Source of the DNA: Eonycteris spelaea
Lineage: Eukaryota; Chordata; Mammalia; Chiroptera; Pteropodidae
Assembly: GCA_003508835.1 (NCBI GenBank)
Contig: PUFA01000057.1
Location: forward strand, 6,026,501 to 6,090,500
DNA length: 64,000 nucleotides
Direction: 5' to 3'
Shown: positions 1 to 10,628 of the stretch, one piece after another
Layout of the letters: each line of letters opens with the position of its first letter
How positions within the stretch are numbered: the stretch's first letter is position 1
Notes under the pieces: model-generated
Told to the model about the DNA's origin: nothing
Seen by the model: only the letters and a program-made list of their open reading frames with translations
Databases searched by the model: none
Program-made: the position numbers and the translations under genes

Positions 1-400
1 ACAAGCAAAAATCGTAAAGTTTGACGATGCTAAATGTTGGCAAGGATGTTTGAGCAACAGGAATCCTGCCACTCTTCAGGGGTAGCATATATCCACAAAC
101 CTGTTTTCACCCCTACATAGGGAAATTCTCCACATGTGCACAAGGAAATAATATACAAGAATGTTTCTTTTCAAATTATTTGTAATAGCAAGCAAATTGC
201 AAACAACCTAAACGCCTTTCATTAGGAATATGAATAAGTAAATCAGCATATTTATAAATGAACTACTATGTGGCTCTAAATATAAATAAAACAGAATTCA
301 TGAATAAACCTCAAAATTACAAGTGAATAAAGCAAATTTTAAATAGATCATATACTATGAAACATTTATATGGAGTTTTAAAACAAGCAAATAGTGGCAT
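1..400 (+). repeat. old LINE-1/HAL1-like 3' fragment
   Basis: The wording (a stretch about infrequent nucleotides around 'caaacaacctaaacgcc', then 'ggaatatgaataagtaaat') matches the end of LINE-1-type ORF2 and its 3' part in sense orientation. It is strongly diverged and no frame is open. The subfamily cannot be assigned by eye. Confidence 0.35.
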
Positions 401-849
401 ATATGCCTCTGCATATCTGATTATAAGGTAATGGCATAAAAACATGCATGGGTGTTCCAAACATCAAACTGAGTATAGAGGTTGACTTTGAGGCATAATG
501 GTCTCAAGCAGGGCTTCAACCACATATATACATATTTATTTATTGTTAAAAAATCTATACCAATATAAAACACATGGAATGTGCCCTTGTAATTACATAT
601 TCCTTTGGCCCTGAGGGTATCTAGGATTCCTTGACTGGTCATGCTCAGAACTACATACGTTGCCTTACTCAAAATCCACCAATTTCAAAATTAATCTCAT
701 CCAAAACGTCCTCACAGAAACACCCAGGATAATGTCCGCTAAAATATCTGAGCACCCCATGGCCAACCAAACTGACACAAAAAATTAACCATTATGCTTT
801 TTATCTGCACATTTCTGATCGTCAGGAATAGGTGACCATCAAGGGTCGT

Positions 850-1040
850 GGGTAAGAGTAGGGGTTTGGAAGCTGCAGACCTGAGTTTGAATTCTGGTTC
901 TGTGTCCTAATTGGGGAGTGAATTTAAATCTCTATGCCTCAATTCCTTCTTCTTTAAAATGGGGATAATAATAGTTTGTTGTGAGCTTTAAATAAAATAA
1001 TGCATGCAGCAGTCTCAGCACAGTGCACCCCTAATAGATA
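850..1040 (+). repeat. MIR SINE
   Basis: The core runs from a 'gacctgagtttgaattctgg' motif to an 'aaaatggggataataatag' motif followed by the GTGAGC-type tail. These are the landmarks of MIR, a tRNA-derived SINE shared by all mammals. It is diverged and inert. Confidence 0.6.
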
Positions 1041-1359
1041 ACAATAAATGAGACATTGCCCAATACATCTTATCCTGTGCCTTGAATGGAACACATATGA
1101 AAGGACATGCTTCTGGATGTAAAAGGTAAGAAGGATCATCAATCACTCCAGTGGAGGATCAGTGATGTGGGAAGAAAGGCCGTGCCCGAGCTCTCTCTCC
1201 AGAGTTCCCCAGGGTCGGAGGCAGAGCCTCCGATTTTCACTTGAACAGCCACTGCACCTGTTTGGGGAAGCCCCAATACAGTCATCATGACAGTCCAGAT
1301 TGAACCCCATTCTCCTACAACTTAACCATGGGTTGTTTCTCTAGCCTTGTTTATCCATT

Positions 1360-1885
1360 GTGTCAGTTATCTATTGCCAAATAATGCCACATAATAAGTT
1401 ACCCCAAAACTTAGTAGCTTAAAACAATAAGCTCTGACTATTGCGCACAAGTCTATAGATCAGCTAGATAGTTCTACTGATCTGGACCAGCCCCAGTTTT
1501 TGGCTGGGTTCACCCATGCATCCATTGGTTGGCTGGGGACTCATTTACTGGTTTAGGATGGCCCCTCTCACATAGAGGATAGGTGTCTTGCACCTGGAGT
1601 GACAGACATGACAAGTTGCATGTTTTTAATCACCCAATAGGCGAGACTGGGTTTATCTGTATGGCACTTGAGCAGAGTTTCAAGAGAGAGAAGAGAGGCT
1701 GCAAATCCTTTTGTGAACTAAGAGCATCATTTCTACCACTTGTTTTTAGCCAAAACAAGTCACAAAACCAGTCATATTCCAGGGGGCAGAATATGTTCAC
1801 TTCTTCATGAAGAACAAGAAAATTCATATTTGTCATAGGCATAGGCCCAGTAGAATAGTGGACCGGAGCCATTGGGTGAACATAG
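1360..1885 (+). repeat. MLT1-type MaLR LTR
   Basis: The element begins near 'tgtcagttatctattgcc', continues with 'ccccaaaacttagtagctta' and a 'ggctggggactcatttactgg' segment, and later has 'agccaaaacaagtcacaaaa'. These are landmarks of the MLT1E-J group of ERVL-MaLR LTRs. It is a solo LTR with no internal region visible nearby. The 3' end is blurred. Confidence 0.7.
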
Positions 1886-2439
1886 CACACCCATGACTCC
1901 TGTCACTTGCTCCTGTTTACCTTCCTCCCATGGACCTTTGTTAGAAAGAGGCCAATCAAACAGCATATTGTCCCTCATCCCTGATAGATATTTGCACTTC
2001 TCACAACTTGTTTTATTCTAGACGCAAGAGTGAGATACTGGATATTCTTAAGAAAGCAAAGAGACCAAATGAAAATGAATTTGAAAAAAGATTTTCCTGA
2101 CATTCAGGGAGCAAGTACGTTTGCCTGAGACAATCAGTAAGGCAGGATTGAGGGGAAAGCATTCAAGGAAGTGTGAACAGAGCCTACAAAGTCCCAGAAA
2201 TATAAAAAGATGGTGTTGAGAACAATTATAGGAAGCCTCTACTAGCTGCTTAAAATCAGTGTTGCCTAATTTAGTAATGAAATGTTTCTTCTCATATGTT
2301 CCTCTGGAAAGCCCATGATATTCATCTCCTCACTTAAAGGCTAAAATTAAACAAATGAAGCATTCAGTGTTTTTCATTTGCTCAAGCCAGTTCACATGCA
2401 TTTGTCCTCCAACCATTAGTGAGCAGTTTTAGATCAGAG

Positions 2440-2680
2440 AGGGCTTATCAGTGTGTGGGAAGGTAGTGGGGTGATGAACTAAATGAGCGTTGGTCTCAGA
2501 CCTGGCTCTACCACCTTCTCACTGTGCACCTGCAAGCCAGCACCTCTAAGAATCAACTTCGACATCTGTGAAATGGAGCAATACCAACTTGTAGTCCTCC
2601 TGTGAGGATTAAAGGGGGTTAGGCAAGAAAAGCACGGAGCACAGTACCTGGTAATGAATAATGGCCCAGAAAGCGGCAGA
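2440..2680 (+). repeat. MIR SINE
   Basis: It contains the MIR core ('ggtctcagacctggctctac', 'catctgtgaaatggagcaat') and a tail ending near 'agcacagtacctggtaatga'. It lies in sense orientation in intron 6. Confidence 0.6.
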
Positions 2681-2999
2681 TGGCTGTTCGTACTTTTAGC
2701 TCCTTACTCTCCTAGAGCAGGGTCCACATAGGACACAGCCTCCGTCGGTACCTCTGTGTTCTTCACAGATGTCGGTGAGCGTGCTGACTAGCCCAGGCAA
2801 GGCCTGATTGCACATTTCATGTCTCAAAAAGGAGTTCTTGACAGGGCCGATTATTAAATAATAAGGAAATTAGTGCTCAGTCGAATTAGACATGGCATTG
2901 ATTTTTAAACATTCATTTAAAAATTACTTGTTAGCATGAACCAAACAGCAAGCAAGCAAGCCACATTTAATCAGTTTTCATTAAAGTTCTATTTTTCAA

Positions 3000-3245
3000 A
3001 ATATATGTGCATATATATCTACTTTACAGATGGTATGTATTTTTATATAAGTATATATTTAAATATATACTATGTAGGTATATATATAGTGTAGGTATAT
3101 ATTACATATAAACACATATGTATATAATTATAATATATAAATCTATGTAAGAATAATTATATACTTAAATATGTACATTTAAAGTATATATATATGAATC
3201 AATATAAAGGGAGATATATATACACACACGTGTGTGTGTGTGTGC
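3000..3245. repeat. AT-rich TA/TG low-complexity tract
   Basis: Degenerate TATA/TATG runs span about 3000-3200 and end in a short alternating ACACACGTGTGTGTGTG run near 3220-3243. The latter is self-complementary and alternates purine and pyrimidine. Confidence 0.8.
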
Positions 3246-4002
3246 TTCATGCTGTTTTTCATTTTAGTTTATCAATTTCTTCAGCATTTGGAGCTGTGAA
3301 AGCCATGCCCATGACAGACTCTCATAGAATTAAACCACAACTGAGCACCTTCTCGAGAATCTCAAATGTGGTTTACAGAAAACTTAAAGACAAGTAGACA
3401 GTGGTTTATTCAGCACTTTAAGTTTTCGTAGATCTTTCACCACAGGGGCTGACCTGTAATGGGAAGTTTGCTTGGACAAAATATACAGATTTTATTATTG
3501 TTCCAAAGGGAATTTGGAGCCCAGAGATATGCAGCCTTTATGGAGGCAGGATTTACTTTTGCTCATACAAAGAAAGAAAGTGTGTGTGCGTGTGTGGTTT
3601 TGTGTGTATATATTCATTCCTTTTTAAGGGCTGATGCAACAGTATTGTTTGCCCCAAAAGGATGTCAAACAATACAGTAGTCAATACTGCAGAAATACTG
3701 CAGGAACTTCCTAGGGCCCTGTAGCCAGTCAGCTCCTGTACCCACATTTCATTATTGTAAACCAGAGTTTAAATAATGAGTGGAAAAGGCCGCCCTTATC
3801 ACCCAGCCATCGGTAGGCTGTGGTCACCCTGTTCCAGCACACTTGGTAATGTGACCATTTAATCCCTTAGCTGCTTCACAGACCACCAAAATAGGTTTTT
3901 CAGCATCAGGACCAGTAGTTTCTGATGACTTCTACAAATGGAACCTTCCAATCTTGAATGCTGTTTGGGGTTAAAACACTGCATTCTGACTAAGAGTTCA
4001 TA

Positions 4003-4560
4003 TTTGTTTCAGTTATCTATTGCTGCTTAACAAACTTCCCCAAAACTTAATGACGTAAGAAAAAAACAAATATTTATTTGCTCACAGTCCTGTAAGCTGG
4101 GCAGGGACAGTCTGTCTCTCCCCTAGCTGCTGACTGGGGTGATCTGGCTGGCGACTTCCCTCACAGGTTGGATGTCTCATCTGAGGTGTTAGAACATTGG
4201 AGGTTACTGGGCTTCTCTCTCCATGGGGCTCGTCCACTTGTGGGCTAGTTCAAGCTCTTCTATACGGCACTAGCTGATGGAAGTGGAAGCTGCCAGGCTT
4301 ATTAAGAAGTGGTGTGTCTTCCTTCTACTGCATTTTATGGATCAACAAAGTCACCAAGCCAGCCCAATTCAAGAAGACAGGAAATACACGTGGGAAGGGA
4401 AGAACTATTTGGAACCTTTTGCTATAAGGGAAGAGAAAGCTAGCAAAAGGGAGAAAATTAATGGAATTATGGTGTTTGTTGCAGAGAATACCCTAGAACA
4501 TGATTCCTGAGAAGGCCTTGCTCAGAATTATATGGCCAGACGAACCTCAGAAAGATTATC
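4003..4560 (+). repeat. MLT1-type MaLR LTR
   Basis: The 5' half ('cagttatctattgctgctta', 'ccccaaaacttaatgacgta') and the 3' half ('aaagtcaccaagccagccca') match the layout of MLT1 LTRs. It is the second such copy in this intron and is too diverged from the first to be a recent duplicate. Confidence 0.65.
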
Positions 4561-5220
4561 TAATGAATGCCTGGGGTCCATAATCTGGTCAGCCTCAAAG
4601 GTTCTGTGGACTCCTTGAAACTGTATGCAAAATGTTGCCAATATATGCTTTTTTTATTCCTGGAGAAAAATGGGAATCTATAGCACTCAATATATCCTCA
4701 AAGAAGTCTATGATCCAGAAAAGATAAGTAATCATTATCCTGTAACTGACAGGCAGTATTACATCCCAATGGATGGATCAGCCTTGAAATTAAGAACAAG
4801 CCCTCAGTTCTAGTGCTTAAAAAAAAAAAAAAATCAGAGCCGTTCCACTCAGCACAAACCTGTCTTACATTGCGTTTGTTTTTTTTTTTTCCACCAGAAA
4901 CTTGTAAGTGCAGTTTCTGCAGGAAGATACTTCAAATTTTAAAGTAAAGATCACATTTCAAGGTTGAAATGTTCTAAGAAGCCTCTTTTGGTAGAAACAA
5001 GCCAAGGTCAAGAAGGCATCTGGGAGCAGGATGGGGAAGAAAGGGGACAGACTAGGATACACAGATGGAAATGGGCGGGTAGGGGGGAGGAGGGACGTGC
5101 TGACTCCAGGCTAACTGAGCTGTTGAAAAGAACCAAATTGCTTCCAATTGATAGAATTTAAAGAAACTCCTCCAAAGGTTTTTGAAGCTGTATGTAACTT
5201 GTCTTTATTTTTCTCCACAG

Positions 5221-5309
5221 CCATGGGACCCGATGTGCAGGGGAAGTTTCTGCTGCAGCCAACAACAATATCTGTGGAGTCGGAGTAGCATACAATTCCA
5301 AGGTCGCAG
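5221..5309 (+). CDS. PCSK2: PCSK2 exon 7: catalytic His208 segment
   Basis: The exon codes residues 208-236 of PC2 (the last base of the Ser207 codon first, the first base of the Gly237 codon last). It opens with the motif HGTRCAGE, whose His208 is the charge-relay histidine of the Asp167/His208/Ser384 triad; the following [10 protein letters not shown] stretch is typical of kexin/furin convertases. The acceptor is a good pyrimidine tract plus CAG (5218-5220) and the donor is G|GTAAGC (5310). The 89-nt length matches the expected length, the frame is open and the sequence reads as human PC2 without a change that I can see. The neighbouring exon 8 continues in the correct phase. Confidence 0.97.
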
Positions 5310-5454
5310 GTAAGCTGTGCCTGCCAAAGAGCAAACCCCGATTCCGGCAGTCAGTCCCAAACACATCATGGCTGGCCATGAGCCTGGAGAAAACTACTCT
5401 GTAGCAAGGGCCTGGGACTTAGTGAGAGTGAAAAAAAAATTTTAATTTTAACCT

Positions 5455-5745
5455 ACATGGCAATATTAATAAACTTTTAAATTTTTTATTTACATGTAAT
5501 ATAATTACATAAAAGTACACAGATCACAAATATACAACTCAATGAATTTTCACAGGCTGGCCATACCACATGTGCTCATCAAGTAACAAAACATTACCAG
5601 CACCCCCAAAGTCCTCTTTGTGTTCCCTCCCAGTTACTACTCATACACACAAGAATTACCACAATCCTGATTTCTAACAGCACATATTGGTTATTGCCAG
5701 TTTTTAAACTTTATATAAATGGAATTTAAATTGTTATAAACATAC
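5455..5745 (-). repeat. old L1M-type 3' end fragment
   Basis: It opens 'ttaaattttttatttacatg' and continues with 'tatacaactcaatgaatttt', 'cattaccagcacccccaaag' and 'atataaatggaat'. This is the familiar reverse complement of the 3' region of old mammalian LINE-1 subfamilies. Related pieces lie at 43820, 45120 and 45680. Confidence 0.5.
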
Positions 5746-6789
5746 TAAGAATCTTCAAAAATGGTTTTGTTCTTTGTTTTTGTGTTTTGCATCTCAGCTC
5801 TACAGGAAGGATATTTAGCAATTCCATCTTCACAGGGGACTTTAGAAATGAGGGTATTAGGTCACTAAAAATTTAGAAAGCAACACCTGTCCCTACCACC
5901 CTAAAAAAAGGGGGAAAGAAAGAGGATGAAAGAGAGGGGTTCTTAATCTTTCAATAAAATGCCAGAGAATGAAGTGGCTCCTGGCTCATTCTGAGTTTTG
6001 CATCAAATTTGTTCTTAATTTATTTAGGCTGAGTCACCCAACCTTGTTATTCCTTTTTTACAACTGTCTCGATATTTTTTTCCTGGCAATTTAATGGAAC
6101 CATAAACATACTTTGTGCTGACGCTTAAATTTCCAGAGGCCTAAATAAAGCAAGAGCAACCTGTACAAACCTACCATTAACCTCTTTCAGAACTGTTTGC
6201 TAAGAGGCTTGCCTGAGCTGGGTGCTGAATTTCACAAAAGAATACATCTGGAAGGTTCTGAAATGTAAATAGAGGAGGCTTTGCCCCTTGGGTTTCAGCT
6301 CTCTTTGTGTGCATCCAAAATGTTGGCATTAAAATGTCAGGAGCCATTATGAGCTCAGGGGAAGGAATATCACCCGATTAATATTTTATAAGCTAGGTTG
6401 TACCAGGGTGGTAGCTGAGTTGACATGGGCTCTCTATTCACAAGACAGGACTGGAGGCAACTGAAAAATTCAAATCTGGATTTCTAATTCACAATGATTG
6501 TCTTCAAAATAGTTTTTGAAGGCTCTGAACACCCCAAGCACCTGGTTTTTTTGAATAAGGGATTCTTGGAATTACTGCCTCTAAACATTAAGAGTGAGAG
6601 CAGCTCAAAGTATTCTGGAGGTTTATTGGGGTCCCTTTCCCACCTGCTTCCTCTATCACTTTCTCTATTATCTGTAGTCTGAAAACATCTGAGCTGCTCA
6701 TCAAATGTACCCAGTTCTCCTGCTCTCTTTATTTGAATTTCCTAAAAGCAAAATGAGAATGAGAATTTGGGTATGTAAGGGAGGAAGAA

Positions 6790-7570
6790 ATTTTCCTCTA
6801 CCCTTCTAGTTTCTTCTGGCTGGTCTAAGAATTAAATTGACATGAGACAGATTAACAGGAGAAAATAACCAAATTTAATTACATACATACATACAAGGGA
6901 TCCATAAGAAAATGGGGCCCAAGGACAAATCAGGCAGTTGAAGTTTATATGCCATCTTGAGTTAAGGAGAAGGGGGTAGTGGTTTGGAACTTTGAAGGAG
7001 GGAAAGGCAATTCATAGAGAGATGGAAAAACAAATTTTGGTAAACAAATGTTTTCCTGGGGCATACAGTGACAATGGGACACAGAGCAGACTCTGAGTTC
7101 TAAATCTTCCCCACCACTTGGAATTCATATTACATTATAGTTATTTATGGTGAATTATAGTTATTTATGGTGAGAGCTCCCTGCTAGGGAGCCCTCTATC
7201 TAAATTCTTTTGGGCAGTAAGAGGAAGGGAAAAGTTCTTCCTGACTCTTTTGTTTTTCATAAATAAAATAATTTTTGTGCTGGAGAGAAATATTTTGGGG
7301 TGACAAATTTTGCTTCCCTCCAGGTACAAGGAGTTTATTTGGAAAGTGATCGATCCCAGGAAGCCAGAGTGAGGGGAAATGGCAAAAAGGTGCCAACAAA
7401 GTAGTGTAGATAAGCCAGTCACTCCCATGGACAGCTGGGGCTCTGAGGGACAATGGGGACATCCCTCAGAGTTTCATCCCCAAGGTGAGGAAGCTGAGGT
7501 GTCTATCCACCAACTCCCATCCCTCATTGGTGGAGAAGTCTCCTGGACCACGAACACCCTGCCTGTCTAG
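6790..7570. repeat. possible LTR-like interspersed repeat, unassigned
   Basis: The block holds 'gacagattaacaggagaaaa' followed by 'aatttaattacatacataca', then 'ctccctgctagggagccctc' and 'tggagagaaatattttgggg'. I have a vague match to an old mammalian LTR layout but cannot name it. No open frame here looks like a real protein. Confidence 0.25.
7134..7173. repeat. perfect 20-bp tandem duplication
   Basis: The unit attatagttatttatggtga occurs twice back to back (7134-7153 and 7154-7173) with no mismatch. Absence of divergence suggests a recent duplication by replication slippage, or an assembly artefact. Confidence 0.9.
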
Positions 7571-8479
7571 CCTGATAGCTCACATGGGCTGAGCAGAACT
7601 CTTAAGGCAGAGAACAGCCCCCAGGCAGACAATCAGATGGAGCCGGTGGATCCAGGCACAGCATGATAGCCTCTGCCTCACCTGCTGACTGACCCTCTTC
7701 CCAAAGGCGAGTTAATGAGGCCTGACACCTCAAAGACATGACCTATGCCTTCTGAAACCCTCACAGCAGTGCTCTGAGATTCCAGAAACCAAGCCCAGAG
7801 CTGGTGGAAGCTATGCCCAGCCACACAAAGTTTCTCAGCAAAGCAGCCACCTTTCTCCCCTTTACTGCTTCCTTAACTCCAGCTTTGCTTCTCTGTAACC
7901 ACTTATGCTGGTTCTAACTACTCAAGGGCCAGGAAGCTCTAGTCCCCTGTCCCGTATAGGACAGCTAGTGTTCCCTAGGCTTCCCCAGAGGAGCAAAAGA
8001 AATTTGTCAGGAAGACACACTGGAGTGTAACTCGAGAATACCATCAAAAGCAATTTCAGGCTCCTCAACTTTGTGTATTTAGGGGAAATTTTTGTTCTGG
8101 TTGACAATTCTAAAAGTTAGCTGGTTTTTATTATTCTAAATGAGCATAACCTTCCAGAGAAATCTTCCCTTTCAGGAGCTTTGAGACCCCAGGACTGTGT
8201 AGATCGCCACCTGGTGGCCAACCGAGATCATTGCTAGTCTCTGGCAGTCCCAAGGTGTTCCGTTACAGGTTGGGGAGATACTGACAGCAATGTCCCAAGT
8301 CCATCCCAGGTCCTGGGTGTCTCTCCACCCTGCCTTCAAAAAAAAAAGGCTAAAATTAAGGTGCTGTAGAATCTTAGTCCGTAAAAATAAAAGAAAGTGA
8401 GGATGAGATTATAAAATGAGTCTTCTGAAGGTAAAAAAGGAAAAAAAAATCATTGAGTATCTCTTTATCTGTCTGTTAG

Positions 8480-8800
8480 CCTCTTAGATTCTCTTATATT
8501 ACAAACTCTGCTCATGTCCCCATATTTTTCTTGTTTGTTTGCATGCATTCATGACATATTCTAGATATTAGCCCCTGATCATGTTTAGTAGATGCAAATA
8601 TTTTCTCCCAAACTTCCACGTAAGGTCATTAGTCCATCCAAATTCTAGCTTTGTGTGTCATGCTAGCTTGGTGTCCAGTTTTATTTTTCTTCAAACAATG
8701 AGTCAATGTTCTCAGTACCGTCTATTTAATATTCCAGCCTGTTCCTTTGATTTGTGCTGCCGCCTTCATCGTACATACATGGATAGTCTCTGGATAAGTA
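8480..8800 (-). repeat. old LINE-1 ORF2 3' fragment
   Basis: The motif 'gatattagcccctgatcatg' followed by 'gcaaatattttctcccaaac' and 'aggtcatt' is the reverse complement of a well-known LINE-1 segment near the end of ORF2. The copy is strongly diverged. Confidence 0.5.
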
Positions 8801-8849
8801 TAATTTAGATAACTCCTCCTAGCAAGTATAAACTAGAAAGTGTAGCCAA

Positions 8850-9215
8850 CTCCTTCTGCTACTGAGCCTTTGTGTATGATTTTCCCTCTGCCCAGATTTT
8901 CTTCTCCCTACAGTATACCTGGCCTCCTCCTCTTCATCTTCAGCTCTCAGTTCCCATTGCTTCCTCCAACACCACTTTCCAGACCAGTTTCCTTATCTAT
9001 ACTTGATAAAACATGCAGGATTTTCCCTTCCCAGCACTAACCACTGTTGGTTATTGCACATTCTTATGCATGATTATTTCATTAATATCTTCCTCCTCAG
9101 AGAGACAAGGGTCTCCATGAGGTCAGGAGCCATGTCTGTTTCTCTCACTTCAGCAGCTAGCATGGAGTCTGGACACAGCAGATGCTCAAACCGTATTTGC
9201 TGAATGACAGAAAGC
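8850..9215 (+). repeat. L2 LINE 3' end
   Basis: A pyrimidine-rich exonic-looking stretch ('ccctctgcccagattttctt', 'cattgcttcctccaacacca') leads into 'gacaagggtctccatgaggt' and the end 'cagatgctcaaaccgtattt' with TGAATGA. This is the usual layout of an L2 3' end. Confidence 0.6.
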
Positions 9216-9694
9216 AAGAAAGGAATAAAGAGAAGGAAGGGCCAATGAAGAAACCCATTATAAGCAGAAGAGATTAATCATTAAATGAAAGAATGCATGG
9301 ATGATTGGAGTAGAGGGATTAAAGACACGAGGCTCTAAGGACCCAAAGCTGATGAAATTTTACCCGGAAAGCTAAAGTATCTCCTCTTCCATGAGCACCT
9401 TCTCACCTTTTTTCCTTTATTTCAGTCAAATCAGTTCTAGGGAGACCTGGGCCTTACAGTTGGGTGCTTACTGTGTGCCCAGCTCTACTGTAAATGGTGG
9501 GATACAACAATGAGCCTGCAGACAAGAAACCTGCCCTCACACAGCTGACAGTCTAAGAGGAGACTCTGACAATGAACAAATAAGCATGATAATATCAGAT
9601 AATGATTGCTGGCAGGAATGAAACAAAGCATGGTGGCAGAGAATAACTGGGGTGGGGCATGGCTAGTGACTTGAGGGTGAGCTCTACAGTACCA

Positions 9695-9755
9695 CCCCAG
9701 GCCCGATCACCGCATTAATGACCAGTGGTGACTCTGCATCTTCTTCCTCCCTTCT
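9695..9755 (+). repeat. left arm of a 61-bp inverted repeat
   Basis: This arm is the reverse complement of 10328-10388 at 59 of 61 positions; I aligned it base by base, and the two mismatches are c/t at 9703 and t/c in the pyrimidine end. The central part includes 'cgcattaatgaccagtggtg'. It does not look like a repeat family that I recognise. The spacer is 572 bp. Confidence 0.92.
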
Positions 9756-10327
9756 GTAGAGTTTCTCAGAGAAGCCTCAGGGTGCAAGCCGGGATGGATT
9801 GACTTTATCTGTCTTCCTTTTTAAGCCAGAGAAGATAGATTTATGCATTGGACTTCAGGATGAGATCTCCTTTGATTAAAGATTCTGAAGAGTTTGAGGA
9901 CCACACTAGTGAGCACTGTCAAAATACCCTGGAATTTGTCTACCAGCAATGAATTGCTTCCACATATTTGGCCAATAAAACTCATAACATTTCCAAAGGT
10001 TTATACATATTTATCTGAATTTTTAAATAACCAATAAAAGTCACCCATTAGCACAATGATTAACACATTTTCAGATCCTTAAAACAGATCAGTGTGAATT
10101 TGCTCCTCAGCCAGCAGACTAATATTCATAAGCACAAAATGTGGCAATTAGAGACACTGAGGTTTGTGGGCAGCTGTCGCATTTCCTTGTGTCAGGTACA
10201 AGGTCACCTTTGGTAACAGGATTAGACACAGAAAGGATTTAGCTCAAATCCCCTGGCCATGAAACCCTAGAACCAAGAGCTCCAACAGTGCAAGTAGTGC
10301 AGGCAGGCATGAGGCTCAGGCCCTAAA

Positions 10328-10388
10328 AGAAGGGGGGAAGAAGATGCAGAGTCACCACTGGTCATTAATGCGGTGATCAGGCCTGGGG
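10328..10388 (-). repeat. right arm of a 61-bp inverted repeat
   Basis: It is the partner of 9695-9755 and is followed directly by a SINE-like head. The identity of about 97% is much higher than that of the surrounding old repeats, so the copying event should be fairly young or the arms were homogenised by gene conversion. A foldback of this size could form a long intronic RNA duplex. Confidence 0.92.
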
Positions 10389-10456
10389 TTGGGGGAATAG
10401 ACGCTTGATGTGCGCTGTGTGTCCTAACCATTGAACCACATCAGCCAGTAGAGCTT
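10389..10456 (-). repeat. possible VES-like tRNA SINE head
   Basis: Read on the minus strand the segment begins 'tggctgatgtggttcaatgg' and continues 'ttaggacacac' and, further on, 'gtctattcccccaacc'. This resembles the tRNA-like head of VES SINEs of bats, which start with a 'ggctggtgtggctcagtgg' type box A. The tail is missing and the divergence is large, so this is a tentative call. Confidence 0.35.
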
Positions 10457-10538
10457 TTTACAAATGTGAAGACACTGGGTCTAGCTTCCAGGTCTTACCT
10501 CTCCTGCCTCTCATTCTCATGCTCCTGCCTTTTCTCTA

Positions 10539-10539
<1 letters not shown>

Positions 10540-10596
<57 letters not shown>

Positions 10597-10628
10597 CCCC
10601 TCTCTCTCTCTTCTCTCTCTCTCTCTCA
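10540..10628. repeat. (CT)n microsatellite
   Basis: About 26 uninterrupted TC units (10540-10592) are followed by TTCCCCCC and two further short CT runs. The tract is homopyrimidine on the + strand. Confidence 0.97.

Larger units (their letters stand above)
1..5220 (+). other. PCSK2: PCSK2 intron 6 (3' part), non-coding
   Basis: No exon is visible before 5221; the exon carrying the sequence just before His208 was looked for and is not here. The stretch holds an old LINE 3' fragment (1-400), two MIR copies, two MLT1-type LTRs and an AT-rich tract with TA and TG runs (about 3000-3245). I see nothing recognisable in 400-850, 1040-1360, 1890-2440, 3245-4000 and 4560-5170. The intron ends in a pyrimidine tract and CAG at 5218-5220. 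Confidence 0.8.
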
